From positions 1 to 64,000 of the forward strand of contig CAKOVI010000007.1 of the NCBI GenBank assembly GCA_934121905.1: DNA of 64,000 bases, written 5' to 3'. The stretch comes from an uncultured Clostridia bacterium. Its GTDB lineage: Bacteria > Bacillota > Clostridia > TANB77 > CAG-508. A program made the position numbers and the translations under genes. Positions 54,500 through 64,000 of this stretch are shown here, piece by piece. The notes under the pieces were generated by a model. The model worked only from the letters and a program-made list of their open reading frames with translations, had not been told where the DNA came from and did no database searches. Each line of letters opens with the position of its first letter. Position 1 is the first letter of the stretch.

Positions 54500-56119
54500 A
54501 TGAAAAATAATTTTTTTGGATATATGTTTATTTTATTCATAATAATTATAATGGGATTTGCAATATATAGGGTAAAAATACAAAATACCGAAAAAGACTC
54601 GGAAAATGCATCGACCTCTTCTGCAAATACTCAAGAAGTTCAAAAAGGCACAGAAATAACACTTGCCATATCAGAATTTGATAATATCAATCCAATAATT
54701 ACATCTAATAAAAAAGTTCAAGATATTGATAAATTAATATACGAGCCACTTATAGATATTACAGAAGACTATAATATAGAATACAAATTAGCATCAGAAT
54801 GTGCAAAAAGTTCGGGAAATATCTATATTATAAAATTAAGGCAAGGAATAAAATGGTCTGATGGAACAAGATTTACTAGTGATGATGTAAAATATACAAT
54901 AGATAAATTAAAAGAAACACAAGAAAATCAGGATTTGAATTCGGTATATACACAAAATGTTAGTGTAATAAAAGAAGTCGATATAATAGACAATTACACA
55001 TTAAGATTTATACTATCACAAGAAGTTAATAATTTTGAATATTACCTAAATTTCCCAATATTAAGTAGTAGCTATTACTTAGATACAGATTTTTGGAATA
55101 CAGATAAAAACAAAGCACCAATAACTACAGGGCAATACAAAATTTCGGAAGTTACAAATAACACAATAGTATTAGCTAAAAACGAAAATTGGTGGAATGC
55201 AAAAAAAGACACATCGATAATAGATAAAATAACGATAAATTTATATTCAACAGCTGCAGAATTATATAATGCTTTTAAAATGGGAAGTATTGATTTAATA
55301 TCAACTCAAAATGCATCATATCAAGATTATATAGGAACAATTGGATATGATGTATCTGAAATAGAAGGTAGAGAATTTGTTTTCTTAGCATTAAATACCA
55401 CAAATGGAATTTTATCAGATGTAAATGTAAGAAAAGCAATAAGAGCATCTTTAGATAAGAATAGAGTAATATCAAATTCTTATGGAAACATGTATAAAAC
55501 ATCAAACTTTCCATTAAATACAGGTAGCTATTTAGTAGAACAAAAAGAAGAAGATTACTATAATATTGATGAAAAAAATAATTTGCTAACTTCATCTGGA
55601 TGGGAATTAAAAAATGGAGTTTGGCAAAAAATAGAAAATTATAGAACAAAAATGCTTGAACTAAATCTAGTTGTAAGGGCAAGTGATGAGACAAGAAAAC
55701 AAGCTGCTGAAGATATAAAAAATCAATTACAAGAGCAAGGAATTTTGGTAAATATTATTTATGCTGATGAAAGTTCATACAATTCTTATTTAAATAATGT
55801 TAACTATGATATGATGATAGGAAGCATAGATCAATCTATTGCACCAGATTTAACAACTTATTTTGGATATAACAATTTAGCAAAATATGATAATCAGGAA
55901 GTAAATGAAATAATGAATGCTGTAAAAAATATGACAGATTCTAATGAACTAAAATCAAAATATCAAAGATTATATGAAATCTATAATGACGAAGTTCCTT
56001 ATATTGGAATTGCAAGAAATAAAATTATAGCCGTGAAAAATACGGAATTAGTAGGAGATATTAAGGCAAACTGGTATAATATGTTCTACAATATAAAAGA
56101 ATGGTATAACTCAAAATAA
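54500..56119 (+). CDS. Family 5 extracellular solute-binding protein
   Basis: A 539-residue peptide-type binding protein (SBP_bac_5). TEITLAISEFDNINPIIT opens the domain, LRQGIKWSDGTRFTSDDVKYTIDKL is the family signature near residue 115, and VRKAIRASLDKNRVI lies in the middle. The N-terminus has one hydrophobic segment (about 5-23) but no lipobox cysteine, so it seems held by an uncleaved membrane helix instead of a lipid. No permease or ATPase genes are adjacent, so it is an orphan. The start at 54500 is preferred to a GTG at 54494 by spacing from AAAAGAGG. Confidence 0.85.
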   Translation: MKNNFFGYMFILFIIIIMGFAIYRVKIQNTEKDSENASTSSANTQEVQKGTEITLAISEFDNINPIITSNKKVQDIDKLIYEPLIDITEDYNIEYKLASECAKSSGNIYIIKLRQGIKWSDGTRFTSDDVKYTIDKLKETQENQDLNSVYTQNVSVIKEVDIIDNYTLRFILSQEVNNFEYYLNFPILSSSYYLDTDFWNTDKNKAPITTGQYKISEVTNNTIVLAKNENWWNAKKDTSIIDKITINLYSTAAELYNAFKMGSIDLISTQNASYQDYIGTIGYDVSEIEGREFVFLALNTTNGILSDVNVRKAIRASLDKNRVISNSYGNMYKTSNFPLNTGSYLVEQKEEDYYNIDEKNNLLTSSGWELKNGVWQKIENYRTKMLELNLVVRASDETRKQAAEDIKNQLQEQGILVNIIYADESSYNSYLNNVNYDMMIGSIDQSIAPDLTTYFGYNNLAKYDNQEVNEIMNAVKNMTDSNELKSKYQRLYEIYNDEVPYIGIARNKIIAVKNTELVGDIKANWYNMFYNIKEWYNSK

Positions 56120-56132
56120 TTTCAAAAAAGTA

Positions 56133-56161
56133 TTGACAAAAAAATGTTCGTTGTATATAAT
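56133..56161 (+). promoter_or_regulatory. Promoter of recA
   Basis: TTGACA (56133-56138), 17 bases, TATAAT (56156-56161). ATGTTCG at 56143-56149 in the spacer is a half-site of the Gram-positive LexA box (CGAAC...GTTCG type). No full palindrome is visible, so SOS control is possible but not proven. Confidence 0.75.
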
Positions 56162-56205
56162 AACCACAACAAACAAAAGTTTACAAAATTAAGGAGGAAA
56201 AATTA

Positions 56206-57255
56206 ATGGCAGAAAATAATGAAAGAAAAAAAGCACTAGATGTTGCATTAAGCCAAATAGAAAAACAATTTGGAAAAGGCTCAGTAATGAGACTTGGAGA
56301 TTATAAAGCAATGGAAATAGAAGCAATTCCAACAGGTTCTTTAAGCTTAGATATAGCACTGGGAATAGGTGGATTGCCAAGAGGAAGAATAATAGAAATA
56401 TATGGGCCTGAATCATCAGGAAAAACAACACTTGCATTATCAGTAGTTGCAGAAGCTCAAAAACTAGGAGGAGAAGCAGCATTTATAGATGCGGAACATG
56501 CGTTAGATCCAGTTCATGCAAAAAAACTAGGAGTAGATATAGATAACTTAATAGTATCACAACCAGACACAGGAGAACAAGCATTAGAAATAACAGAAAG
56601 CTTAGTAAGAAGTGGAGCAATAGATGTAGTAGTAGTAGACTCAGTTGCAGCATTAGTTCCAAAAGCAGAAATAGATGGAGACATGGGAGATTCTCATATG
56701 GGACTTCAAGCAAGACTTATGTCACAAGCACTTCGTAAACTAGCTGGAGCAATCAATAAATCAAAAACAGTACTAATATTTATAAACCAATTAAGAGAAA
56801 AAATAGGAGTAATGTTTGGAAATCCAGAAACAACAACAGGTGGACGTGCCCTAAAATTCTATTCTTCAGTAAGACTAGACATAAGAAGAATAGAGCAAAT
56901 AAAACAAAATGGAGAAGTCACTGGTCATAGAGTAAGAGTAAAAGTCGTAAAAAACAAGGTAGCGCCACCATTTAGAGAAGCTGAATTTGATTTAGTATAT
57001 AATGAGGGAATATCAAAAGTTGGAAATATTGTTGATATGGCTGTTAATTTAGACATAATAGTTAAGAGCGGATCATGGTTTAGTTACAAAGGAGAAAAAA
57101 TATGTCAAGGTAGAGAAAATGTTAAAAAATATTTAACAGATAATCCAGATATGATGGCAGAAATAGAAAAGAAAGTTAGAGATAATTTCGAAAAAGCTTT
57201 CGAACAAAGCCTAGGGGAAGAATTACCTGAGGATGATGACGAAGGAGAAGAATAG
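56206..57255 (+). CDS. recA: Recombinase RecA
   Basis: DNA strand-exchange protein and LexA co-protease. The 349-residue protein has Walker A GPESSGKTT near residue 67, Walker B VVVVDSVAALVP, the L1 and L2 DNA loops (GDMGDSHMGLQARL and GNPETTTGGRALKFYSSVRLDIRR) and an acidic C-terminus ending EDDDEGEE. Length is normal. AAGGAGG precedes the ATG. It has its own promoter and terminator, and precedes dnaE. Confidence 0.98.
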   Translation: MAENNERKKALDVALSQIEKQFGKGSVMRLGDYKAMEIEAIPTGSLSLDIALGIGGLPRGRIIEIYGPESSGKTTLALSVVAEAQKLGGEAAFIDAEHALDPVHAKKLGVDIDNLIVSQPDTGEQALEITESLVRSGAIDVVVVDSVAALVPKAEIDGDMGDSHMGLQARLMSQALRKLAGAINKSKTVLIFINQLREKIGVMFGNPETTTGGRALKFYSSVRLDIRRIEQIKQNGEVTGHRVRVKVVKNKVAPPFREAEFDLVYNEGISKVGNIVDMAVNLDIIVKSGSWFSYKGEKICQGRENVKKYLTDNPDMMAEIEKKVRDNFEKAFEQSLGEELPEDDDEGEE

Positions 57256-57289
57256 AAATTAATTCACATAAAAAATAGTAATTAGTTAC

Positions 57290-57331
57290 AAAGAAAATAG
57301 CACAAAAAACATTGCTATTTTCTTTTTTTTC
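57290..57331 (+). terminator. Terminator of recA
   Basis: AAAGAAAATAGCA pairs with TGCTATTTTCTTT, followed by TTTTTT. Confidence 0.85.
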
Positions 57332-57366
57332 TAGTACAATATACCCAAAGAAAGAAGGAACAAAAA

Positions 57367-59374
57367 ATGGGACAATTTGTACACTTGCACATACACAGTG
57401 AGTTCAGTTTACTTGATGGAGCAAACAGAATAAAAGACTTACCGGTAAGAGCCAAAGAACTAGGAATGGATGCAATGGCAATAACAGACCACGGTGTAAT
57501 GTATGGAGCAATAGACTTTTACAAAGCATGTAAAAAAGAAGGAATAAAACCAATAATAGGATGCGAAGTGTATGTAGCACCACGTTCAAGATTTGATAAA
57601 GAACCAGGTGTAGACAATAAATATAATCACTTAATACTACTTGCCAAAAACAACCAGGGCTATAAAAACCTAAGTAAATTAGTATCTTTAGGTTTTATTG
57701 ATGGATATTACTACAAACCAAGAATAGACTTAGAAATACTAGAAAAATACAGTGAAGGTTTAGTATGTTTAAGCGCATGTTTAGCAGGAAGTGTAAATCA
57801 GGCACTATTAAATGGTCAAAATGAAAAAGCAGAAGAAATTGCTTTATGGCATAAAAGAGTATTTGGAGAAGATTATTATATAGAACTTCAAAATAATGGG
57901 ATAAAAGAGCAAGTATTAGCTAACCAAAAACTAGTACAGTTAGCTAAAAAATTAGATATTCCACTTGTTGCAACAAATGATGCACATTACCTAAAAAAAG
58001 AAGATGCATATAACCACGAAGTATTGTTATGTATTCAAACAGGAAAAAGAATGAGTGATGAAGATAGAATGAAATTCGATACAGAAGAACTATATGTAAA
58101 ATCACCAGAAGAAATGATAGATTATTTCAAAGCTTTTCCTGATGCAATTGAAAATACTGTAAAAATAGCCGAAAAATGTAATGTGGAATTCGAATTTGGA
58201 CACACAATTTTGCCAAACTACGAAGTACCAGAAGGATATGAAACACACTATGATTTTCTAGAAGACTTGTGCAAAAAAGGTATGGTAAAAAGATACGGAA
58301 GTAGCATTCCGGAAGAATATCAAAAAAGAGCAGAATATGAATTAAGTGTTATAAAAAAGATGGGATATGTAGACTACTACTTAATAGTATGGGACTATAT
58401 CCATTATGCAAAAACACACAATATTCCAGTAGGACCTGGTAGAGGTTCTGGTGCAGGATCAATTCTAGCTTATGCAATAGAAATAACAGATATTGACCCA
58501 ATGAAATACAACTTACTTTTTGAAAGATTTTTAAATCCAGAAAGAGTAAGTATGCCCGATTTTGATGTGGATTTTAGTGATGAACAAAGACAAGAAGTAA
58601 TAGACTATGTTTGCCGTAAATACGGACATGACCATGTATCCCAAATTATAACATTTGGAACATTGGCTGCTAAAAATGCAATAAGAAATGTAGGAAGAGC
58701 ATTAGATATTCCACTTGCAGAAACAGACAAAATTGCGAAGATGATACCAAATGAACTACATATAACAATAAAAAAAGCATTAGAACAAAATATAGAATTA
58801 AAAAATTTATACGAAAATGACGAGAGAATACACAAATTTTTAGATGTATCAATGGCATTAGAAGGAATGCCTAAAAACACATCAACACATGCCTGTGGTG
58901 TGGTTATAACAAAAGACCCAGTTGATAGTTATGTTCCTTTATATGTAAGAGATGGACAAAACGCAACACAATATATAATGACAACACTAGAAGAACTTGG
59001 ACTTTTAAAGATGGACTTTTTAGGTTTAAGAACCCTTACAGTTATAAAAGACACAAAAGAAATGGTAAAAAAAGACCATGGAATAGATGTAGAATTTGAT
59101 AAAGATATGAATGATCCAAAAGTATATAAATTATGGCAAGATGGAAAAACATGTGGGGTGTTCCAGTTTGAAAGCCAAGGCATGAAAAACTTTATGCAGG
59201 ATTTAAAGCCAGACTGCCTAGAAGACTTAATAGCAGGGGTTTCACTTTACAGACCTGGACCAATGGATCAAATACCACGTTATGTTAGAGGAAAACAAAC
59301 AGGACAAAATGAATATACACATCCAAGCTTAGAGCCGATATTGAATGTAACATACGGATGTATGGTTTATCAAG
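57367..59374 (+). CDS. dnaE: DNA polymerase III subunit alpha, 5' exon
   Basis: Replicative polymerase, interrupted by a group II intron. This exon encodes 669 codons plus one base: the PHP domain (HLHIHSEFSLLDGANR, TDHGVMYG), the polymerase palm with GPGRGSGAGSILAYA and the metal-binding PDFDVDFSDEQRQ, and the fingers. It ends after YGCMVYQ plus the first base of the next codon. Read on into the intron it stops at 59398-59400, giving an unspliced product of 677 residues without its C-terminal third. Spliced to 62228-63747 the reading frame is exact (3,528 bases, 1,175 residues), the normal DnaE length. AAGAAAGAAGG precedes the ATG. Confidence 0.96.
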
Positions 59375-60121
59375 GTGTGACTCGTTCTTCGCTTAAATAA
59401 ACAAAGGCGAAGCACATTATAAAATAATGGAGAACTAATAATTTCGATGTATGGAATGAGAAGGTAACGCTTCAAAACATACGCTTTAATACTCCGACTG
59501 GCTTTATGAGGAAAATTATTTAGTCAGAAGCTCGGTGAAGTCGGCAGAAATAAGTCTAAGTTAAAAGAAATAGTTAAGTATGATTGGTACAAAAGTGGTT
59601 AGAACCCGCCCGTTTGAAAAACTAGAGTATTGAGATATGATTTATGATATGCCGGAAGTCTATAAAATGCCTATGGTGAGTATGTCAAAATGACGGACGA
59701 ACTTGCGATTTAAAGGGTCTATATACCACCTTACAGAAATGTAAGGGACTGTTTAAGACGGTGTTTGTGTGGTTGAGTAAAAATCTTGGTTATGAAAAAC
59801 CATAATGTGTTATAGGCACATTCAAGCAAACAGGCCTATAGCAAGCACCTAAGGGCATAATGTACAGATAGAAATTATTGGAACGAGGAAAGGTATTAAA
59901 TATTTCTTTATGAGATATAAACTGACGAAGAATAATAAGCAGTTGAATTAGTGCTGAAAAGTAGTGTTCGAACCGAAGAAGTCTTTGTAATGAAGATGGA
60001 GGAATGGACACAAGTCGTTTTAACTTTTATAAATTTATTTAACAATTCATTCATTCAAACACAATAGGGATTTCGTGTATGACTAAAAAGGCTCACTTTT
60101 AAGAAAGGAAGTGAGAGCCCT

Positions 60122-62080
60122 ATGCCTAAAGAAATAAAATATTGTATTGATAGTTTGAAATACAATGAATATTATGACATGCAAAATGTCTTTGATGAAC
60201 TTTATAAGAAAAGTAAAGAAAATTTTAAATTCTCACAATTAATGGATATTATCCTAAGTGAAAATAATATTTTACTTTCATATAGAAATATTAAAACTAA
60301 TGGCAGAGGTATTATACCAGGAACGGATAATCAAAATATAAAAAATATTTCTAAAATGCAACCAGATGAAGTTATTAAACAAGTGAGATATATTGTTCGA
60401 GGAAGCAAACATGGATATAGACCGAAACCTGTTAGAAAAAAAGAAATTCCAAAAATAAACGGAATGATTAGAAATCTTGGAATTCCTTGTATTTGGGATA
60501 GGCTTATAGAACAATGTATTAAGCAAGTGATGGAACCAATTTGTGAGGCTAAATTTTCAGATAACAGTTTCGGTTTTAGACCAAATCGTTCTGCTGAAAA
60601 TGCAATAGCAAGAACATATCGAATGTTGCAGATGTCAAACTTGCATTATGTAATCGAATTAGATATAGAGGATTTTTTTAATAATGTAAATCATAGCAAG
60701 CTAATAAAACAGATATGGGCATTAGGTATGCAAGATAAAGAATTGATATATGTAATTAAACAACTTTTGAAGAACCAAATAAAAACGATTGATGGAAATT
60801 TAATAAAACCAGATAAGGGAATTGTACAGACTGGAATATTGTCTACACTATTAACAAATATAGTTCTTAATGAATTAGACCATTGGATTGAAAGCCAATT
60901 TCAGTATAGCGAAGTAACTGATAATTATAGTCAAAGACCTCAGAAGAACGGAACAGTTGATAGAGGACATGGTTATAGAGCAATGAGAGAAAGTACCAAG
61001 CTAAAAGAGCTATGGATTGTAAGATATGCAGATGATTTTAGAATATTTTGTAAAAACTTACAAGATGCGAAAAAATCAAAAATGGCTATTGAAAAGTGGT
61101 TAAAAGAAAGGTTAAGGTTAGATATATCAAAAGAAAAAAATCGAATAGTAAATGTTCGAAAAAATGCTATGGAATTTCTTGGATTTAGTATAAAAGTTCA
61201 TCGCAAGAAGAAAAATTTAAAATATGTTGTAGATTCACATATTAGCAAAATAGCCCTTAAAGATAAGGAAAAAAAATTAGCAAATCAGGTAAAAAAGTTT
61301 TGTAGTTATCAAGGTTCAAATAAGGAAGCTAAAGAGGTAGTTATATATAATTCAATGGTAATGGGAATTCAAAATTATTATCGTATAGCAACAAATGTTG
61401 CCAATGATTTAAACAGAATTCAAATGAGGAATTATAGAATTATGTATAATAGATTGAATACACAAAAAGGAAATCGACTTGTAAGACAAGGACGCCCCTT
61501 AACAGATATAGAAAAGAAACGATATGGAAAATCAAAATCACTTAGATATATATCGGGAACGAAAGAACCAATTTATCCAATCTATTATGTACAATTCAAA
61601 AATCCAATGGCTTTTAATCGAAAGATATGTTATTATACCAGTGAGGGTAGAAAAATTATACAAGATAAAATGAACACAAATTACAATATAATGTATCAAT
61701 TAATGAACCAAAGGATAGGCAATAGCAGTATTGAGTATTATGATAATAGAATTTCTTTATATAGTATACAAAGTGGTAGATGTTATATTACCGGTAGAGA
61801 ATTTTCGAGTGTTGATGATATTCATTGTCATCATAAGAAAGCAAGAGAAAATGGTGGAACAGATGAAGTTTCCAATTTGGTTCTTGTTGATAAAGATATA
61901 CACAAACTAATACATGCAAAGAAGCTTGAAACAATCCAATACTATATAGATTTGCTAAATATAAAAGCTACTGAATTAAGAAAAATAAATAGATTAAGAC
62001 AATTATTAAAATTACCTATTATTGTTAAGGAAAGAAAGAGCCTTACACTTTGTTATAGTTATAAATCGTTTTCAGATTAA
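60122..62080 (+). CDS. ltrA: Group II intron-encoded reverse transcriptase-maturase with HNH endonuclease
   Basis: The 652-residue protein helps the intron fold and splice and copies it into DNA. RT blocks include IPKINGMIRNLGIPCIWDRLIEQ, FGFRPNRSAENAI, VIELDIEDFFNNV, KGIVQTGILSTLLTNI and the catalytic YADDF near residue 302, all intact. Maturase domain X (about 370-480) follows. The C-terminal HNH endonuclease has CYITGREF, IHCHHKKARENGGTDEVSNLVLV and HKLIHAKK (about 555-600). All parts look functional, so the intron is probably mobile. GAAAGGAAG precedes the ATG. Confidence 0.94.
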   Translation: MPKEIKYCIDSLKYNEYYDMQNVFDELYKKSKENFKFSQLMDIILSENNILLSYRNIKTNGRGIIPGTDNQNIKNISKMQPDEVIKQVRYIVRGSKHGYRPKPVRKKEIPKINGMIRNLGIPCIWDRLIEQCIKQVMEPICEAKFSDNSFGFRPNRSAENAIARTYRMLQMSNLHYVIELDIEDFFNNVNHSKLIKQIWALGMQDKELIYVIKQLLKNQIKTIDGNLIKPDKGIVQTGILSTLLTNIVLNELDHWIESQFQYSEVTDNYSQRPQKNGTVDRGHGYRAMRESTKLKELWIVRYADDFRIFCKNLQDAKKSKMAIEKWLKERLRLDISKEKNRIVNVRKNAMEFLGFSIKVHRKKKNLKYVVDSHISKIALKDKEKKLANQVKKFCSYQGSNKEAKEVVIYNSMVMGIQNYYRIATNVANDLNRIQMRNYRIMYNRLNTQKGNRLVRQGRPLTDIEKKRYGKSKSLRYISGTKEPIYPIYYVQFKNPMAFNRKICYYTSEGRKIIQDKMNTNYNIMYQLMNQRIGNSSIEYYDNRISLYSIQSGRCYITGREFSSVDDIHCHHKKARENGGTDEVSNLVLVDKDIHKLIHAKKLETIQYYIDLLNIKATELRKINRLRQLLKLPIIVKERKSLTLCYSYKSFSD

Positions 62081-62142
62081 GCTGAAAATGAAATATAAAA
62101 TCTTAGGTTGTTTGATTAGAATGAATAAAAGTTAAAACGATG

Positions 62143-62180
62143 GAACGCCGTGTGCTGGGAAACTAGCATGCACGGTGTGG
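62143..62180 (+). ncRNA. Group II intron domain V
   Basis: GAACGCCGTGTGCTGGGAAA and CTAGCATGCACGGTGTGG fold into a helix capped by GAAA, the catalytic domain V. GAGCGGGGG and the domain VI stem with a candidate branch A (TTTACCTATC, about 62212-62221) follow to the 3' splice site at 62227/62228. Confidence 0.8.
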
Positions 62181-62227
62181 AGCGGGGGAAAAATTGGAGA
62201 TTATATCAAAGGTTTACCTATCGCTAT

Positions 62228-63747
62228 AACAAGTTATGCAAATAGTTCGTGACCTAGCAGGCTACTCACTTGGAAGAGCAGACTTAGTTCGTAGAGCCAT
62301 GGGAAAGAAAAAACTAGACGTAATGGCAAAAGAAAGAGAAGTATTTATTCATGGACAAGTAGATGAAGAAGGAAATGTAATTGTACCAGGTTGTGTAAGA
62401 AACGGAATCGACGAAGTATCTGCAAACAAAATATTTGACGAAATGGCAGAATTTGCAAAATATGCATTTAACAAATCGCATGCTGCGTGTTATGCAGTTG
62501 TATCATACCAAACAGCATTTTTAAAAGCATATTATCCGCCAGAATTTATGGCTGCGATGCTTAATAGTTACTTAGGAAATTTGGAAAAAGTTCCGGTTTA
62601 TATAGATGAATGTAAAACCTTAAACATAGAAATTTTAAAACCAAGTATAAATGAAAGTGAACTTAAATTTACAGCTATAAATGGAAATATCAGATTTGGT
62701 TTAGGAAGTATAAAAAATGTTGGAAATCAGCCAGTAGAAAACATAATAAAAGAAAGAAATGAAAATGGCAAATTCAAATCATTTACAGATTTCTGTGAAA
62801 GAATTGCAGAAGCGAGTGTTAATAAGAAATGTATAGAAAGTTTAATAAAATCAGGAGCATTTGACGAATTCGAGCAAAATAGAAGTACTTTATTGGCATC
62901 ATTTGAGGGAATAGTAGATACAATACAAAGCACAAAGAAAAAAGGATTAGAAGGACAATTTTCAATGTTTGATTTCGGAGCTATAAATGATGATTTAGAA
63001 AATAATATGAATGATATAAAATATGCATTTATAGAAAAAGAAGAATTTTCAGAAAAAGAACTTTTATCGCAAGAAAAAGAAATGCTAGGAATATATCTAT
63101 CTGGACATCCTTTAAGCAAACTAAAAGAAGAAATAGAAAAACAAACAACAATTAGCACAAGAGATATTGACGCAATCGATAATAAAACAAATATAGATGA
63201 AGAAAATATTTCTGAAATAGAAATGATAAATGGATATGATTTGCAAAAGGCAAGCAAATTTAAAGATGGACAGGAAGTAAAAATTGCAGGAATTATAACA
63301 TCTATAAAAAAGAAATTTACCAAAACAAACAGAATAATGGCTTTTGTAACAATTGAAGATTTGTATGGACAAGCAGAAATAATAGTATTCGAAAATGCTT
63401 ATTTAACAGCAAAAGATAGCTTAATAGAAGAAAATATTGTTTTAATAAAAGGAAGATTAAGTATAAGAGAAGAAGAAAAAACCTCTATAATTGCAAATGA
63501 AATAACAAATTTCGGGGTTCAAAAAAGGAAAGAATTAATAATAAATATTACAAATTTAGATGAACCTATAAAAAAGAAATTAAGAGGTGCTATAAAATAC
63601 TTTAATGGAGAGATGAATAATATTGCGGTGGAAGTACAAGACGGAGAAAGCATTTTAAAATGTGGTGCAATATATTTAACTGGTGCCATTTATGAGGTAT
63701 TTCAGGATATTGTTGGAAAAGAAAATATTGAATTAAGGGAAATATAA
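62228..63747 (+). CDS. dnaE: DNA polymerase III subunit alpha, 3' exon
   Basis: Second exon, in frame only when spliced to 57367-59374. It starts with the last two bases of the Glu codon and QVMQIVRDLAGYSLGRADLVRRAMGKKK. It encodes the rest of the fingers with FNKSHAACYAVVSYQTAFLKAYYP, the helix-hairpin-helix region, and the C-terminal OB-fold (KIAGIITSIKKKF, MAFVTIEDLYGQAEIIVFE). The annotated-looking ATG at 62236 is an internal Met (VMQIV), not a start, and has no ribosome binding site. The C-terminal tau-binding tail is short. Confidence 0.94.
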
Positions 63748-63766
63748 GAAGGGAAGTAAACAAAAG

Positions 63767-64000
63767 ATGTTAAAAGATAAAAATATATATTTAATACCTT
63801 GTTTAGGTTTTTTATCTGTAATACTTGTAGGTTGGATAGTACTTATGCTTCCAACCTGCAATAATGGAAATGTCACTCCATTTGATGCATTATTTACTGC
63901 GGTTTCAGCAACATGTGTAAATGGATTAACAACAGTAAATTTATCAACAGAGTATAGTTTTTTGGGGCAAGTGACAATTGCAATAATCACAGAAATAGGA
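63767..64000 (+). CDS. TrkH/KtrB-family potassium transporter, N-terminal part
   Basis: Starts with ATG at 63767 after AGAAGGGAAG and runs off the window after 78 codons. The first hydrophobic segment (about 8-28) is followed by VTPFDALFTAVSATCVNGLTTVNLSTEYSFLGQ, the first pore loop signature of TrkH/KtrB/NtpJ K+ channels-transporters with its selectivity Gly in CVNGL. The gene follows dnaE by 19 bases and may be read through from it. Confidence 0.85.
   Translation, partial: MLKDKNIYLIPCLGFLSVILVGWIVLMLPTCNNGNVTPFDALFTAVSATCVNGLTTVNLSTEYSFLGQVTIAIITEIG

Larger units (their letters stand above)
59375..62227 (+). mobile_element. Group II intron inserted in dnaE
   Basis: Begins GTGTGACTCG, the 5' consensus, and ends CGCTAT before the 3' exon. 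Bases 59375-60121 hold the ribozyme domains I-III and part of IV, with no gene. The protein gene (60122-62080) sits in domain IV, and domains V and VI follow. The 2,853-base intron is in the same orientation as dnaE. Its excision joins TATCAAG to AACAAGTTATG and restores YQEQVMQIV, a strongly conserved DnaE sequence. The insertion splits the codon for the Glu. Because dnaE is essential, the ribozyme must splice efficiently in vivo, or a second polymerase must compensate. Confidence 0.95.

Noticed and set aside
62727..63323. 198-residue minus-strand frame
   Set aside because: It is antisense to the 3' exon of dnaE, with the low-complexity composition of a shadow frame.
62236..63747. Separate gene starting at the ATG at 62236
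   Set aside because: The ATG is the Met of the conserved VMQIV sequence of DnaE. It has no ribosome binding site, and splicing from 59374 to 62228 gives an exact reading frame.

Overview
The window is strongly A+T-rich, densely coded and mostly plus-strand. It looks like a low-GC, anaerobic, spore-forming member of the Clostridia, probably an uncultivated gut type. The evidence is oxygen-sensitive class III ribonucleotide reductase (nrdD/nrdG), spoVS and dipicolinate synthase subunit A, a Gram-positive mini-RNase III and RbgA, HPr with the regulatory Ser46, strong AGGAGG ribosome binding sites and frequent TTG starts. Genus cannot be fixed from the sequence alone. No tRNA, rRNA or CRISPR array was recognised.

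Layout. (1) 1-9.8 kb, central metabolism: pyruvate kinase, an AMP-forming acyl-CoA ligase, PRPP synthetase (minus strand), then fruK-fruA-ptsH-ptsI, a complete phosphorelay for fructose uptake. (2) 9.8-18.8 kb: an unrecognised three-repeat protein, a secreted C39-like peptidase (minus), nrdD-nrdG behind a perfect palindrome, an OmpR-type two-component pair and an unknown membrane protein. (3) 18.8-30.8 kb, the accessory region. It is bracketed by two copies of the cls promoter and first codons. The left copy is fused to a second copy of the 3' end of the neighbouring histidine kinase, which is the junction expected of an old tandem duplication. Inside are an ECF sigma/anti-sigma pair and a system of four paralogous proteins of unknown function (all beginning TTG, M-I-R-R-K-I-I-F). 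They are interleaved with a Ycf46-like AAA+ ATPase, a Ycf35/DUF1257 protein, a methylthiotransferase-like radical SAM protein and a coiled-coil operon. Three transcription units share the same promoter and a conserved 5'-UTR hairpin. (4) 30.8-45.3 kb: cls with a one-base frameshift, a tandem-AAA protein, a MacB-type ABC exporter pair, an AAA/PD-(D/E)XK protein, a GME-fold protein, an HD hydrolase, htpG and an XTP pyrophosphatase. (5) 45.3-51.4 kb: gene remnants (RhuM, large serine recombinase) on either side of a secreted M6 protease with a dockerin and a membrane-anchored repeat/cadherin-like protein. (6) 51.4-64 kb: rbgA, mrnC, dpaA, spoVS, a solute-binding protein, recA, and dnaE split by a 2,853-base group II intron that encodes an apparently intact reverse transcriptase-maturase-HNH protein. 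The window ends in a TrkH/KtrB-type gene.

A family of GGGACGGTTCTTTT / GGGACCGGGTCTTTT hairpins recurs in at least nine intergenic spaces and behaves like REP elements. The best candidates for an undescribed system are the four-paralog/Ycf46/Ycf35/radical-SAM cluster with its shared leader, and the three-repeat protein at 9.86 kb.
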